NCBI RefSeq assembly: GCF_016649425.1
Contig: NZ_JADRCR010000001.1
Span: 310,001 to 374,000 of the forward strand
Direction: 5' to 3'
Length of the DNA stretch: 64,000 nucleotides
Origin: Limnobaculum allomyrinae
Lineage (GTDB): Bacteria; Pseudomonadota; Gammaproteobacteria; Enterobacterales; Enterobacteriaceae
Shown here: piece by piece, positions 55,295-64,000 of the stretch
How positions within the stretch are numbered: position 1 is the stretch's first letter
Layout of the letters: every line of letters begins with the position of its first letter
Position numbers and translations under genes: made by a program
Notes under the pieces: generated by a model
The model's database searches: none
Seen by the model: the letters and a program-made list of their open reading frames with translations, nothing else
What the model was told of the DNA's origin: nothing

Positions 55295-56314
55295 TTATAT
55301 CCGGAAGAATAGTTGAGTTAGATATCCCATCAACACTGCCATACCTAAAATTACGGTAAGAAATGCAATAATCATCGGTGTTCTGAACATAGACTTCAGC
55401 AGAATAACTTCTGTTAAGCTGGCTCCTGCACTCCCGATGATCAGCGCCATCACGGCGCCAATCCCCATCCCTTTAGCCATTAAAATCGACGCCAGCGGGA
55501 TCATTGCTTCAGCTCTGATATAAAGAGGAATACCTACCACTGCGCTTAATGGAATAGCAAAGACGTTATCACCACTGGCATGTCTGGCAATCCATTCCGT
55601 AGGTACAAAACCATAAATAAAAGAACCAATCAGTACTCCAACCAGAAGATAGGGAAATACCTCCCTGAACTGTTTCCATGCATCCTGCCATGCCAGTGAT
55701 ATCGAACTTGATGTTGTTGGTATCTTACTGCTCTCACTGCTACAACACGAATCAACCTGAACTACGCGTTTTGGTTGATTAAATGGTTCACTGTTACAGC
55801 ATGAAGCTGCCTGAAGCGTTGGCTCTGGTGCAGAACAGCTTACTGAACAAGATTTTCCTTTGGTCTCTTTCGCATTAATTACATACCGTTCAAAACCTAA
55901 TTTACTCAGCAAAAAACTGGACAACACAGACACAACAACAGCAATGGAGGTATACAGCAAGGTGATCTTCAGTCCGAACGTTACCCACATCAATCCAACA
56001 ATAATAGGATTGAGCAGCGGTGAGATAAACAAGAAAGTCAGTGTCGGCCCGAAACCCGCTCTGGCGGAGAGCAACCCACGTAACATAGGAATTGTAGAAC
56101 AGCTACAAAATGGAGTGATAGACCCGAGCAGTGCAGCAATGACATATCCTCTACCTTTACGGGCACCCAACATCGTCTGGATTTTAGTATCCGGAACTTT
56201 TTGGCGTATAAAACTGACACCCAGGCTAATCACCAGAAACAACAGCGACAGCTCGGTAGCCAAAAATAAAAACATGTTTAACGCATCCATCAACATACCT
56301 AACCCATCATTCAT
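55295..56314 (-). CDS. Permease of the ArsP/YraQ (DUF318) type with a cysteine-rich loop
   Basis: A 339-residue protein with eight to nine membrane helices in two halves. GSITPFCSCSTIPMLRGLL and the second-half IPLYIRAEAMIPLASILMAKG match the permease family that includes ArsP and SO_0444-type metal exporters. The central cytoplasmic loop (~160-210) carries CSVSC, CCNSE and CCSSE, nine or so cysteines able to bind thiophilic metals or trivalent arsenicals. AAGGAT lies 6 nt before the ATG. It is divergent from an ArsR-type repressor with tandem operators between them. The exported ion (organoarsenical, Cu, Zn or other) is not decided by the sequence. Confidence 0.82.
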   Translation of the reverse strand: MNDGLGMLMDALNMFLFLATELSLLFLVISLGVSFIRQKVPDTKIQTMLGARKGRGYVIAALLGSITPFCSCSTIPMLRGLLSARAGFGPTLTFLFISPLLNPIIVGLMWVTFGLKITLLYTSIAVVVSVLSSFLLSKLGFERYVINAKETKGKSCSVSCSAPEPTLQAASCCNSEPFNQPKRVVQVDSCCSSESSKIPTTSSSISLAWQDAWKQFREVFPYLLVGVLIGSFIYGFVPTEWIARHASGDNVFAIPLSAVVGIPLYIRAEAMIPLASILMAKGMGIGAVMALIIGSAGASLTEVILLKSMFRTPMIIAFLTVILGMAVLMGYLTQLFFRI

Positions 56315-56349
56315 CTTTTAATCCTTAACGTTCCATAAATATTAAAACT

Positions 56350-56410
56350 ATATTTCCAGTATATTCGAAATGATATATCAGGCAATAGATATTTCTGGTA
56401 TTATCGAAAT
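56350..56410. promoter_or_regulatory. Tandem 22-bp operators between the permease and arsR-type gene
   Basis: Two copies of ATATTTC-N9-CGAAAT at 56350-56371 and 56389-56410, identical at 18 of 22 positions and spaced 39 bp start to start. Each has a TTTC/GAAA dyad, as expected for ArsR/SmtB binding sites. They cover the divergent promoters. Confidence 0.7.
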
Positions 56411-56434
56411 ATCACTTACCGAAGAGAGCTGAAT

Positions 56435-56743
56435 ATGCAACTGGAAATGGTCGCTAAGGCATTGAAAGAATTAGGTCATCCTACGCGTTTGTTTATCTTT
56501 AAACATCTGGTCAAAGCGGGTAATCAAGGGTTACCTGTGGGTGAATTGCAAAAGCAGCTAGAAATCCCAGCCTCGACTCTGAGTCATCATATATCAGCAC
56601 TCGTGTCTGTTGGGCTACTTCAGCAAAATAGGGAAAGTCGAACGCTTATGTGCATTGCTCAGTATGACGTTCTGGAGGGTATCATCCAGTATTTACAAGA
56701 TGAGTGCTGTATCAATAGTGTAAAGCCTGATGCTAATAAATAG
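56435..56743 (+). CDS. ArsR/SmtB-family metalloregulator
   Basis: A 102-residue winged-helix repressor. LKELGHPTRLFIFKHLVKAG and LPVGELQKQLEIPASTLSHHISALVSVGLLQQNRESRTL are the family DNA-binding domain. It lacks the ArsR alpha-3 ELCVCDL cysteines. Cysteines lie instead in LMCIAQY and DECCINS near the C-terminus, suggesting an effector site in the dimer helix, as in some alternative ArsR types. It is transcribed divergently from the cysteine-rich permease. Confidence 0.9.
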   Translation: MQLEMVAKALKELGHPTRLFIFKHLVKAGNQGLPVGELQKQLEIPASTLSHHISALVSVGLLQQNRESRTLMCIAQYDVLEGIIQYLQDECCINSVKPDANK

Positions 56744-56804
56744 CATCGTTGTTTTATTCCAGACCCAATAGAACATATTAACAAAGAAATATAGGGAACG
56801 TTAC

Positions 56805-56850
56805 GGAGGCGTCCACCTTAATGCCTCCTGCCCGGCCACCCACCTTAATG
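56805..56850. repeat. Small inverted and direct repeat between arsR-type gene and phoR
   Basis: The hairpin GGAGGC-N12-GCCTCC (56805-56828) contains CCACCTTAATG, which recurs at 56840-56850. It looks like debris of a repeated element, and no gene is present between 56744 and 56931. Confidence 0.4.
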
Positions 56851-56931
56851 TTACTGCGAACGCAACACACTTAGTGGATGAAACTAACTCAGAACTAGAT
56901 TCTGCCTCTTCTTGATACTCATAAACAATAA

Positions 56932-58221
56932 CTATTTATCCACCACTAACCTTCCCGGCAACACAAACCTGAACTCACTTCCAACCCCTAACTGACTTTC
57001 AATACTCAATTGGGAATCATGGTGATTCAGCACATGTTTAACTATTGCCAGCCCCAAACCGCTGCCTCCGGTCTGGCTGGAGCGTGATGGATCTACACGA
57101 TAAAAACGCTCCGTCAAATGGGCTATATGTTGTTGCTCAATGCCCGGGCCATTATCTTTCACACTAAATTGCGCACCGCGAGGCGTTAACTTCCAACTCA
57201 CGTTAATCTCTGTGCCTGACGGTGTATGGTTGATAGCGTTATACACCAGATTAGACATAGCGCTGTAAAGCTGATCCTGATTACCCAGCACTTGCAATTT
57301 GGCATCAACATCAAAATGAAGCTGATGTTCGCCATTACTCAAAATAGCGGCTTCACGGGCAAGACTATCTAACAGAACCGGTACGTTAATCTTTTCATTT
57401 AACGCATAGCGAGGCGCTGCTTCAATACGTGATAGCATCAATAATTGATTCACCAGACTGCTCATCCGTTCAGTTTGGCCTTTCATGCTGGTTAACGCCT
57501 TATGACGAATCGCCGGTTGAGTATCGTCATCACCCAGCATCTCAATATACCCCTGCAAAACCGTAAGCGGCGTTTTCAGTTCATGACTTACATTGGTAAA
57601 GAATTTACGTCGAACTTCTTCCAATTGCCGGATTTGCGATACATCCCGGGCAGAGATCAACATATGCCCTTCATCATAAGGCATTACCCGAAACTCAATA
57701 TAACTGCCTTTATTAAACTTTAGGGTTAATGGCTCATCAAACTGTTTACGCTTAATAAATTCGGCAAATTGTGGATAGCGGATCAAATTAAGAATGTGCT
57801 GACCATTATCTTCTGGCCAGCGAAATCCCAGCATTTGTTGAGCCAGCTTGTTACACCAAAAGATATGTCCGCTTTCGGTACTTAATACCACGGCATCAGG
57901 TAGCGATTCGGCACCGCTACGAAAGCGTTTAATCAGTGAGGCTAATTCTCGACGGCGCTGGCGATTGCGGTGCTGCATTTGATACAGCCCATAGAATAAC
58001 GGTTCCCAACTGCCTCGCCCTGGGGGCGGCATGATGCTGCGATCCAACCATAACCAGTGCGATAATTTAAGCAGATTATAAAAGTGCCACAGTAAAGCAC
58101 CGAGTGCTGAAATCAGCAGTAACAGCGTCAGATGACCAATAAAAATGCTTAACAGCAATGCCGGAAGGCAAAACAGCAATAGCTCAATGACAATTCTCTT
58201 CCACGACAGGCGTTCTAGCAC
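56932..58221 (-). CDS. phoR: Phosphate regulon sensor histidine kinase PhoR
   Basis: 429 residues. Two membrane helices (~10-60) and a short charged region come first, then a PAS domain (~95-190) and the DHp helix with [18 protein letters not shown] (His ~213). The ATPase domain has N box [12 protein letters not shown]1 [10 protein letters not shown] and G2 [13 protein letters not shown]. It phosphorylates or dephosphorylates PhoB according to Pst/PhoU status. It lies 23 bp after phoB. Confidence 0.96.
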   Translation of the reverse strand: MLERLSWKRIVIELLLFCLPALLLSIFIGHLTLLLLISALGALLWHFYNLLKLSHWLWLDRSIMPPPGRGSWEPLFYGLYQMQHRNRQRRRELASLIKRFRSGAESLPDAVVLSTESGHIFWCNKLAQQMLGFRWPEDNGQHILNLIRYPQFAEFIKRKQFDEPLTLKFNKGSYIEFRVMPYDEGHMLISARDVSQIRQLEEVRRKFFTNVSHELKTPLTVLQGYIEMLGDDDTQPAIRHKALTSMKGQTERMSSLVNQLLMLSRIEAAPRYALNEKINVPVLLDSLAREAAILSNGEHQLHFDVDAKLQVLGNQDQLYSAMSNLVYNAINHTPSGTEINVSWKLTPRGAQFSVKDNGPGIEQQHIAHLTERFYRVDPSRSSQTGGSGLGLAIVKHVLNHHDSQLSIESQLGVGSEFRFVLPGRLVVDK

Positions 58222-58244
58222 AAGCGAGTCCCTAACCAGTTAAC

Positions 58245-58934
58245 TTAAAAGCGGGTTGAAAAACGGTAGCCTGAACCACGTACGGTTTGCAGCATCTTGT
58301 CATAACCGCTGACTTCAAGGGTCTTACGCAAGCGACGAATAAATACATCAACGGTTCGATCTTCAACATACACATTGGTTCCCCATACCTGATTAAGCAG
58401 CTGCTCACGGCTATATACCCGTTCAGGATGGCTCATAAAGAAGTGCAACAGTTTGTATTCCGTTGGTCCCATATCCAGCGGTTTGTCATCCGCCATAACC
58501 CGATGAGATGATGGTTCTAAGGTTAAGCCATCAAATACCAAAGCTTCATGTTCGGTCATCGGCGACGTTCGGCGCATCACCGCTTTAATGCGCGCCAAAA
58601 GTTCTTTAGGGGAAAAAGGCTTCGTCACATAGTCATCAGCGCCGGATTCCAGCCCCTGGACGCGATCTTCCTCTTCAGCACGGGCGGTTAGCATCACCAC
58701 AGGAATCGCCTTCATCAGAGGATCGCGCTTCAGATATTTAATCAGTTGAATACCCGATCCCCCCGGTAACATCCAATCCAATAAGATCAGATCGGGGAAA
58801 GGTTCGATGAGTAAAGATTGTGCTACGGTAAAATCCGCTGCTTCGATGGCCTGAAAACCATTTTGTTCAAGAACAAGAGAAATCATTTCCCGTATAGGTG
58901 CTTCATCCTCAACCACCAGTATGCGTTTTATCAT
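58245..58934 (-). CDS. phoB: Phosphate regulon response regulator PhoB
   Basis: A 229-residue OmpR/PhoB-type regulator. The receiver domain has E9/D10, phospho-acceptor Asp53 (LLDWMLPG), Thr in MLTARAEE and Lys in YVTKPFSP. The winged helix ends [27 protein letters not shown], the recognition helix of PhoB. It activates Pho-box promoters under phosphate limitation. It is divergent from sbcD, as in E. coli. Confidence 0.97.
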   Translation of the reverse strand: MIKRILVVEDEAPIREMISLVLEQNGFQAIEAADFTVAQSLLIEPFPDLILLDWMLPGGSGIQLIKYLKRDPLMKAIPVVMLTARAEEEDRVQGLESGADDYVTKPFSPKELLARIKAVMRRTSPMTEHEALVFDGLTLEPSSHRVMADDKPLDMGPTEYKLLHFFMSHPERVYSREQLLNQVWGTNVYVEDRTVDVFIRRLRKTLEVSGYDKMLQTVRGSGYRFSTRF

Positions 58935-59059
58935 GCGGGCTCTGCTCTTTGTTGTTTTTTCTCAACACAATGCGAGTTGAATGATTATATACCCTAATAG
59001 TTTGAGTTGCAGAAACGCCAATAGCATCGTCAATATGTCTGCAACTTAAAGTACGCTGG

Positions 59060-59098
59060 ATTATAGTGCATTGGCATTATGCTACAGATATATGACAC
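59060..59098 (-). promoter_or_regulatory. Candidate Pho box and -10 of the phoBR promoter
   Basis: On the minus strand GTGTCATATATCTGTAGC (59098-59081) resembles the Pho-box consensus of two CTGTCAT half-sites 11 bp apart, and TATAAT (59065-59060) follows. The gap of 15 bp is longer than the usual ~11. The phoB start is about 125 bp further on. Confidence 0.5.
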
Positions 59099-59223
59099 TT
59101 TTATTACGTTAACAACGTTTTCCGTTAATTGAACCTTCACTAAGGTAGTCCTGACCATCTCTGCTGCGTATAATCCCAATAACCATAGCGCACCACATGG
59201 CTATTTTTTGACAGAGAGGATTC

Positions 59224-60477
59224 ATGCGCATTATTCACACATCTGACTGGCATCTTGGACAATACTTCTTTACCAAAAGCCGTGCGGCTGAACATGCAGA
59301 ATTTTTGCGCTGGTTAACTGAAAAAGTTACCGAGCATCAGGTTGATGCCATTATTGTGGCGGGTGATATTTTCGATACCACGTCTCCCCCCAGCTATGCC
59401 CGTGAATTATACAATCAGTTTATAGTGGGATTACAGCCAACCGGCTGTCAGTTAGTGGTATTGGGTGGAAATCATGACTCTGTTGCGATGCTCAATGAAT
59501 CCAGAGAATTACTGACCTATCTCAACACTCAGGTGATAGCCAGTGTTACACAACAACCGGAACAACAGCTTATCGTTCTGAATAACTTACAGGGTGAACC
59601 CGGTGCATTGGTATGCGCTATTCCTTTTGTTCGGGCAAGAGATGTGCTCTCCAGCCAGGCAGGGCAATCCGGTAGTGAGAAACAACAAGCTTTACTGGAA
59701 GCGATCAGTCAGCACTACCAGCAGATATACCAACTGGCAAAGGAGCAGCAACAACAGTACACCAAACATTTGCCGATTATTGTTACCGGACATTTAACCA
59801 CTGTCGGAGCATCCACCAGTGATTCCGTCCGCGATATCTATATCGGTACACTGGATGCTTTTCCAGCACAAGCATTCCCCCCAGCGGATTACATCGCTTT
59901 AGGGCATATTCACCGTCCACAAAAAGTGGCTAAATCAGAATATATTCGCTATTCCGGTTCCCCTATTCCTTTAAGTTTTGACGAAAGCGGTCAGGAAAAA
60001 AGTGTAGTGCTGGTGGAGTTCTCCTCTCAGGCAGAGCCACAAATTACTTTGCTTCCCGTGCCGCAATTTCAGCCTATGCGTTTAATTAAAGGCGATCTTG
60101 AGGAAATAAAATCTGCACTGGAAGGTTTTCGACATCAGCAAGAACAGAAAACCATCTGGCTGGATATTGAAGTAGATTCACGCCTCTACCTGAATGACAT
60201 TCAGCGGCAAATACAGCAAATAGCAGAGCAATTACCGGTTGAAGTAATATTACTGCGTCGTAGTAAAGCACTCACGCAACAGGCCATTCAGCGTCAGGAA
60301 AAAGAGACGCTATCAGAACTCACGGTAAATGAAGTCTTTGAACGCAGGTTACTACTGGATGACGACGATAATCAAAGCACTCAACAGCAACATCAGCGGG
60401 TACGACAACTGTTTCATTCGTTAGTCGAGGAAATGGCAGAACAGACAGAACATCCTATTGATGAAGGAGCCGTGTGA
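59224..60477 (+). CDS. sbcD: Nuclease SbcCD subunit D
   Basis: A 417-residue Mre11-like phosphoesterase. The metal-binding motifs are [31 protein letters not shown] and ALGHIHRPQ. The C-terminal ~130 residues are the DNA- and SbcC-binding cap. With SbcC it cleaves hairpins and processes double-strand ends. GAGAGG precedes the ATG. The stop overlaps the sbcC ATG (TGATG), so the subunits are coupled. Confidence 0.96.
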   Translation: MRIIHTSDWHLGQYFFTKSRAAEHAEFLRWLTEKVTEHQVDAIIVAGDIFDTTSPPSYARELYNQFIVGLQPTGCQLVVLGGNHDSVAMLNESRELLTYLNTQVIASVTQQPEQQLIVLNNLQGEPGALVCAIPFVRARDVLSSQAGQSGSEKQQALLEAISQHYQQIYQLAKEQQQQYTKHLPIIVTGHLTTVGASTSDSVRDIYIGTLDAFPAQAFPPADYIALGHIHRPQKVAKSEYIRYSGSPIPLSFDESGQEKSVVLVEFSSQAEPQITLLPVPQFQPMRLIKGDLEEIKSALEGFRHQQEQKTIWLDIEVDSRLYLNDIQRQIQQIAEQLPVEVILLRRSKALTQQAIQRQEKETLSELTVNEVFERRLLLDDDDNQSTQQQHQRVRQLFHSLVEEMAEQTEHPIDEGAV

Positions 60478-63400
60478 TGCGCATTCTTAGCCTGCGGCTT
60501 AAAAATATCAACTCGCTGAAAGACGAGTGGAAAATCGATTTCACACAGGAACCCTTTTGCGATAACGCCCTGTTTGCCATTACCGGCGCTACTGGCGCCG
60601 GCAAAACAACGCTTTTGGATGCTATTTGTCTGGCGCTTTATCACAAAACTCCGCGTCTCAACGTATCTCCCACCCAAAATGAACTGATGACCCATCACAC
60701 CGCCGAGTCACTGGCTGAGGTAGAGTTTGAAGTTCAGGGCATTGGCTATCGCGCATTCTGGAGCCAACGCCGGGCGAAAGGCAGCCCGGACGGTAATCTG
60801 CAAACGCCTAAAGTTGAACTGGCTTATATTCGCGATGGCAAAATCATTACCGACAAAATACGCGATAAGCTCGATCTTACCGCTCAAATTACCGGATTAG
60901 ACTTTAGTCGTTTCACTAAGTCCATGATGTTATCTCAGGGAGAGTTTGCCGCTTTTCTTAATGCAGAACCCAATGAACGAGCTGAACTATTGGAGGAGCT
61001 AACCGGCACAGAGATTTATGGTCATATTTCTGAGCAGGTTTTCCTGTCCCATAAAGAGGCTAAAAATCAGCTGGATACCCTGCATACCCTATTGGGCAGC
61101 GTACAATTATTGTCAGAAGAACAAACTCTGGCGCTAAATCAGCAATCACAACAGCTGCAAACACAGGAAAAATTGCTGGCTCAGCAAACTGAACGCCTGC
61201 TGGTGGGTAAACAATGGTTGGAGAAACAAGACGAGTACCTGCTTCAGGAGTCTCAGTGCCAACAGCGGCTAAATCTGGCTCAGCAGAATTGGCAACATCA
61301 ACAGCCACAACTGGAAAAATTACAACGAAGCGAACCGGCAGAAAAGCTGCGTCCTCTGCATACACATTTGATGCGTTTACGCCAGGAGCAACAAGATAAT
61401 GAACAGGAAATAGTTCGTCTCACTCAAGCTGAAACCGAACTCAAACAACAGATTGCCATTGCCCTGAAAGCTCACGAACAGGCAGAACAACAACGGGAAT
61501 CACAGCTTAAACAGTATGAGCTAACCCGTACCCTGATTAACACTCAAGTGATGCCGCTGGATTTACAGATTGGAAATAAGGCCAACCAGTTAACCCAACT
61601 GGAATCAACACATACTACACTCGCCCTACAGCGGCAACAACAGCAAGGTGAGTATGACGCTGGCTTGCAACAACAACATCAACTGCTCAGCCGACAACAA
61701 ACGCTAAATGACTATTTTCAATCTCACCCATACCATCAATATTGGGGAGAAAACCTCCCTTTATGGCAACAGCAATTAGGTCAACTCACTCGCATTAATA
61801 ACGAGTTACAGAAGACCCAACAATTAGCGGAGCTTAAGCAAAAAGAGATTGATGAGCTGCATCAACAGTTAAATGAAGTGACATTGTCACAGAAACGACA
61901 TCAAGAACAGCTTCAACAACTGCAACAACATTTTGACCAGAATGATGCTATCTTCCGGCAACTGCAAACTCAGCACGACCTGAATGGATTAAAACAACAA
62001 CAGCATAATCTTGCCCAAACCAGAGACAGGCAACAGTCTCTCACGCTGTTGTTTCAACGCTATCAACAAGTCACTAAACAGTATCAGGCTCGATCAACTC
62101 AGCTAAATGAACTCTCGATGGCCATTAAACAGCTCGATGAGGATTTGCTAACCAAACGCCAACAATACGCTGATAAAAAAGTCCATCTGTCTGATGTGGA
62201 GAAACTGGCTGAACAAGAACTGATCATTAATCGTTTTGAACAGGAAAGAGCGTTATTACAGCCTGGCTCACCCTGCCCGCTATGTGGCTCTATTGAACAT
62301 CCATTAACGGCTGAAAACACCTCGTCAAAAACATCAAATACCCAGCAACGCCTGGCTCAATTAAGAACCGAATTTCAACAACTGCATGATGCTGGCATTG
62401 AGCTAAAAAGTAAAATTGCACTACAGGGTGACCAGCAAAATCAGCTGACAAAAGAGTTAAATAATCTGAATCAGGAGCTGGGTGACATCAGCCAACAGTG
62501 GCAACAACACTGCACACAACTGGATATCAAGCTATCTCTTACTGAGACCGGGCAATTCGAACAGTATCTGGAGAACCTGCGTCAGCAAGAGAAGCAATTA
62601 CAACAGCAGATAAACCTACTTGAACAAGCCGAGCAACAATGGCAGCAAGAAAAAGATCGGCTGAATAAGCAACACAATGCAACTCAGGAAGCACAACAAC
62701 GGGTGACGTTGCTGGCTCAGGATGTGCTGAATAGAACTCAGCAACAACAGCTATCTGAACAAGCTCGATTGTTATTACAACAGGATCACCAAATACTGTC
62801 TGAACAACTGCAAACTGCTTTGGCCCATTATGAACTAACGCTTCCACCACCAGAACAGTACGATCATTGGTATAACACACGTAAAATTGAGTGGCAGCAG
62901 TGGCAAGAGCGTCTTAATGACCAAAAAGCATTAGAGCAGCAATTAATTACCCTGAATACTCAGATAGCCACGTTGGCAACCAGACTGGAAAGTCTGAATA
63001 ATCAAGCCGCAGAAAACCAGACGCAGCTCACCCGTTGCCAGCATGAATCACAACAGCTCAAACAACAACGCCATCAACTATTTGGCGATCGGCAAACTGA
63101 TGATGCAATAATGCAGCTTCAGCAACAGCAGCAAGCTCTTGAGCTGATGGTGACCAATAGCAAAAACACCTGGCAGCAACTGAACGATCGGCTGACAGCG
63201 CTCAGTGGGCAGCATTCCACCCTGTTATCTCAACAACAGCAACTGCAACAAAAAACTAACAGTGCTGAGGATGAATTTAGCGCAGCGTTACAGCAAAGTC
63301 CTTTCAGTCATCAGGCTGATTTTCTGGATGCCCTGTTACCTCCGGAATTACACCAGCAGCTTCGCGAACTCAAAGAGACGCTCACTAATGCGTTGTCTCA

Positions 63401-64000
63401 GGCACAAACGCTGTTTAACGAAGTGAATAAACATCGGCAACAGCATCTGGCTCATCGACCGGAAACCCTGTCAGAAGAAAGTAATATTGCAGACCTCAAT
63501 CTACGAATAGTTCAACTGGCTGAAGAGAATAAAGCTAACAGTATCCGTCAGGGGGAAATTCGCCAACAGCTGGAAAACGATCGACAAAACCGGATTAATC
63601 AGCAGTCACTGGTGGAACGTATTACTCAGCTTCAACAGCAAGTTGATGATTGGGCCTATCTGAATAATTTGATTGGTTCCAGTGATGGTGCAAAGTTCCG
63701 TAAATTTGCTCAGGGTCTCACACTGGATCACTTAGTCTATCTGGCTAATCAGCAGCTAAATCGACTACATGGTCGTTATCTGCTACAGCGTAAAGAGAGC
63801 GGCGCTCTTGAACTACAGGTTGTCGATACCTGGCAGGCTGATAACTTACGGGATACCCGAACCCTGTCTGGTGGAGAAAGTTTTCTGGTTAGTCTGGCGC
63901 TGGCACTGGCATTGTCTGATTTGGTCAGCCACAAAACCAGTATTGACTCTCTGTTCCTTGATGAAGGATTCGGCACTCTTGATGCCGAAACGCTGGATAT
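60477..64000 (+). CDS. sbcC: Nuclease SbcCD subunit C (SMC-like ATPase), cut by window edge
   Basis: 1174 codons are visible with no stop. It begins [18 protein letters not shown]. Walker A is GATGAGKTT (~37-45) and the Q-loop is in [13 protein letters not shown]. Two long coiled-coil arms, very rich in Gln, flank the zinc hook CPLC (C600 and C603). The ABC signature LSGGES is near residue 1130, and Walker [18 protein letters not shown] runs to the window edge. About 60 residues are probably missing, giving ~1230 residues against 1048 in E. coli. It is a Rad50-like protein that powers SbcD. Confidence 0.95.
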   Translation, partial: MRILSLRLKNINSLKDEWKIDFTQEPFCDNALFAITGATGAGKTTLLDAICLALYHKTPRLNVSPTQNELMTHHTAESLAEVEFEVQGIGYRAFWSQRRAKGSPDGNLQTPKVELAYIRDGKIITDKIRDKLDLTAQITGLDFSRFTKSMMLSQGEFAAFLNAEPNERAELLEELTGTEIYGHISEQVFLSHKEAKNQLDTLHTLLGSVQLLSEEQTLALNQQSQQLQTQEKLLAQQTERLLVGKQWLEKQDEYLLQESQCQQRLNLAQQNWQHQQPQLEKLQRSEPAEKLRPLHTHLMRLRQEQQDNEQEIVRLTQAETELKQQIAIALKAHEQAEQQRESQLKQYELTRTLINTQVMPLDLQIGNKANQLTQLESTHTTLALQRQQQQGEYDAGLQQQHQLLSRQQTLNDYFQSHPYHQYWGENLPLWQQQLGQLTRINNELQKTQQLAELKQKEIDELHQQLNEVTLSQKRHQEQLQQLQQHFDQNDAIFRQLQTQHDLNGLKQQQHNLAQTRDRQQSLTLLFQRYQQVTKQYQARSTQLNELSMAIKQLDEDLLTKRQQYADKKVHLSDVEKLAEQELIINRFEQERALLQPGSPCPLCGSIEHPLTAENTSSKTSNTQQRLAQLRTEFQQLHDAGIELKSKIALQGDQQNQLTKELNNLNQELGDISQQWQQHCTQLDIKLSLTETGQFEQYLENLRQQEKQLQQQINLLEQAEQQWQQEKDRLNKQHNATQEAQQRVTLLAQDVLNRTQQQQLSEQARLLLQQDHQILSEQLQTALAHYELTLPPPEQYDHWYNTRKIEWQQWQERLNDQKALEQQLITLNTQIATLATRLESLNNQAAENQTQLTRCQHESQQLKQQRHQLFGDRQTDDAIMQLQQQQQALELMVTNSKNTWQQLNDRLTALSGQHSTLLSQQQQLQQKTNSAEDEFSAALQQSPFSHQADFLDALLPPELHQQLRELKETLTNALSQAQTLFNEVNKHRQQHLAHRPETLSEESNIADLNLRIVQLAEENKANSIRQGEIRQQLENDRQNRINQQSLVERITQLQQQVDDWAYLNNLIGSSDGAKFRKFAQGLTLDHLVYLANQQLNRLHGRYLLQRKESGALELQVVDTWQADNLRDTRTLSGGESFLVSLALALALSDLVSHKTSIDSLFLDEGFGTLDAETLD

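Overview
The window looks like the chromosome of an enterobacterium (Enterobacterales) of moderate GC content that is clearly diverged from Escherichia coli. Most proteins have E. coli counterparts in conserved order: rsxABCDGE-nth-POT-gstA-pdxY-tyrS-pdxH-mliC-anmK-slyA-sodC-ydhL-gloA-rnt-grxD-sodB, then ycfH-holB-tmk-mltG-fabF-acpP-fabG-fabD-fabH-plsX-rpmF-yceD with yceF, rluC and rne, then trp, then phoR-phoB and sbcD-sbcC. Differences include a free-standing fhs, separate trpG and trpD, no pabC next to fabF, and a shortened slyA-grxD interval. A Budvicia/Pragia/Limnobaculum-like lineage is my guess from memory, not something the sequence proves.

Layout. 1-3.5 kb (minus): start of rlmA, two CspA-family genes (one with degenerate RNA-binding motifs), an LpxL-type acyltransferase and a YfeH-like transporter. 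3.6-5.5 kb: formate-tetrahydrofolate ligase with a PurR-like site upstream. 5.6-11.3 kb: the complete Rsx/Rnf redox-pump operon, followed by nth. 12-24.7 kb: a housekeeping and stress block (divergent peptide-transporter paralogue, GST, B6 enzymes, TyrRS, lysozyme inhibitor, AnmK, SlyA, both SODs, glyoxalase, RNase T, Grx4, NagK). 24.8-26.6 kb: a two-gene RNA end-healing and sealing cassette (HD-Pnk plus ATP-dependent RNA ligase). 27-36.7 kb: the tmk/holB and fatty-acid synthesis cluster. 37-44.4 kb: yceF, rluC, rne with its long leader, a monooxygenase-like protein and dbpA.

44.5-51.8 kb holds tryptophan biosynthesis, and this is the most striking region. The operon is split into trpEG and trpDCBA. 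Each half has its own TrpR-type promoter-operator, its own 16-residue leader peptide with tandem Trp codons, and its own attenuator. The two leaders are near-identical over the RNA-folding part but differ in the middle of the peptide, so the regulatory unit was duplicated into the trpG-trpD gap.

51.8-55.3 kb is an acquired island remnant. It contains a 75-residue orphan gene behind two hairpins, a structured inverted-repeat element, a Crp/Fnr-family regulator, and a convergent operon encoding a stand-alone class II aminoacyl-tRNA-synthetase-like protein and a GNAT acetyltransferase. The palindrome GGTCAWWTGACC lies at both promoters of this module. A fused scar of integrase and topoisomerase-type zinc-finger fragments follows. 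55.3-56.7 kb is an ArsR-type repressor with a divergent cysteine-rich permease and tandem operators. 56.9-64 kb carries phoR-phoB and, divergently, sbcD-sbcC; sbcC runs off the right edge.
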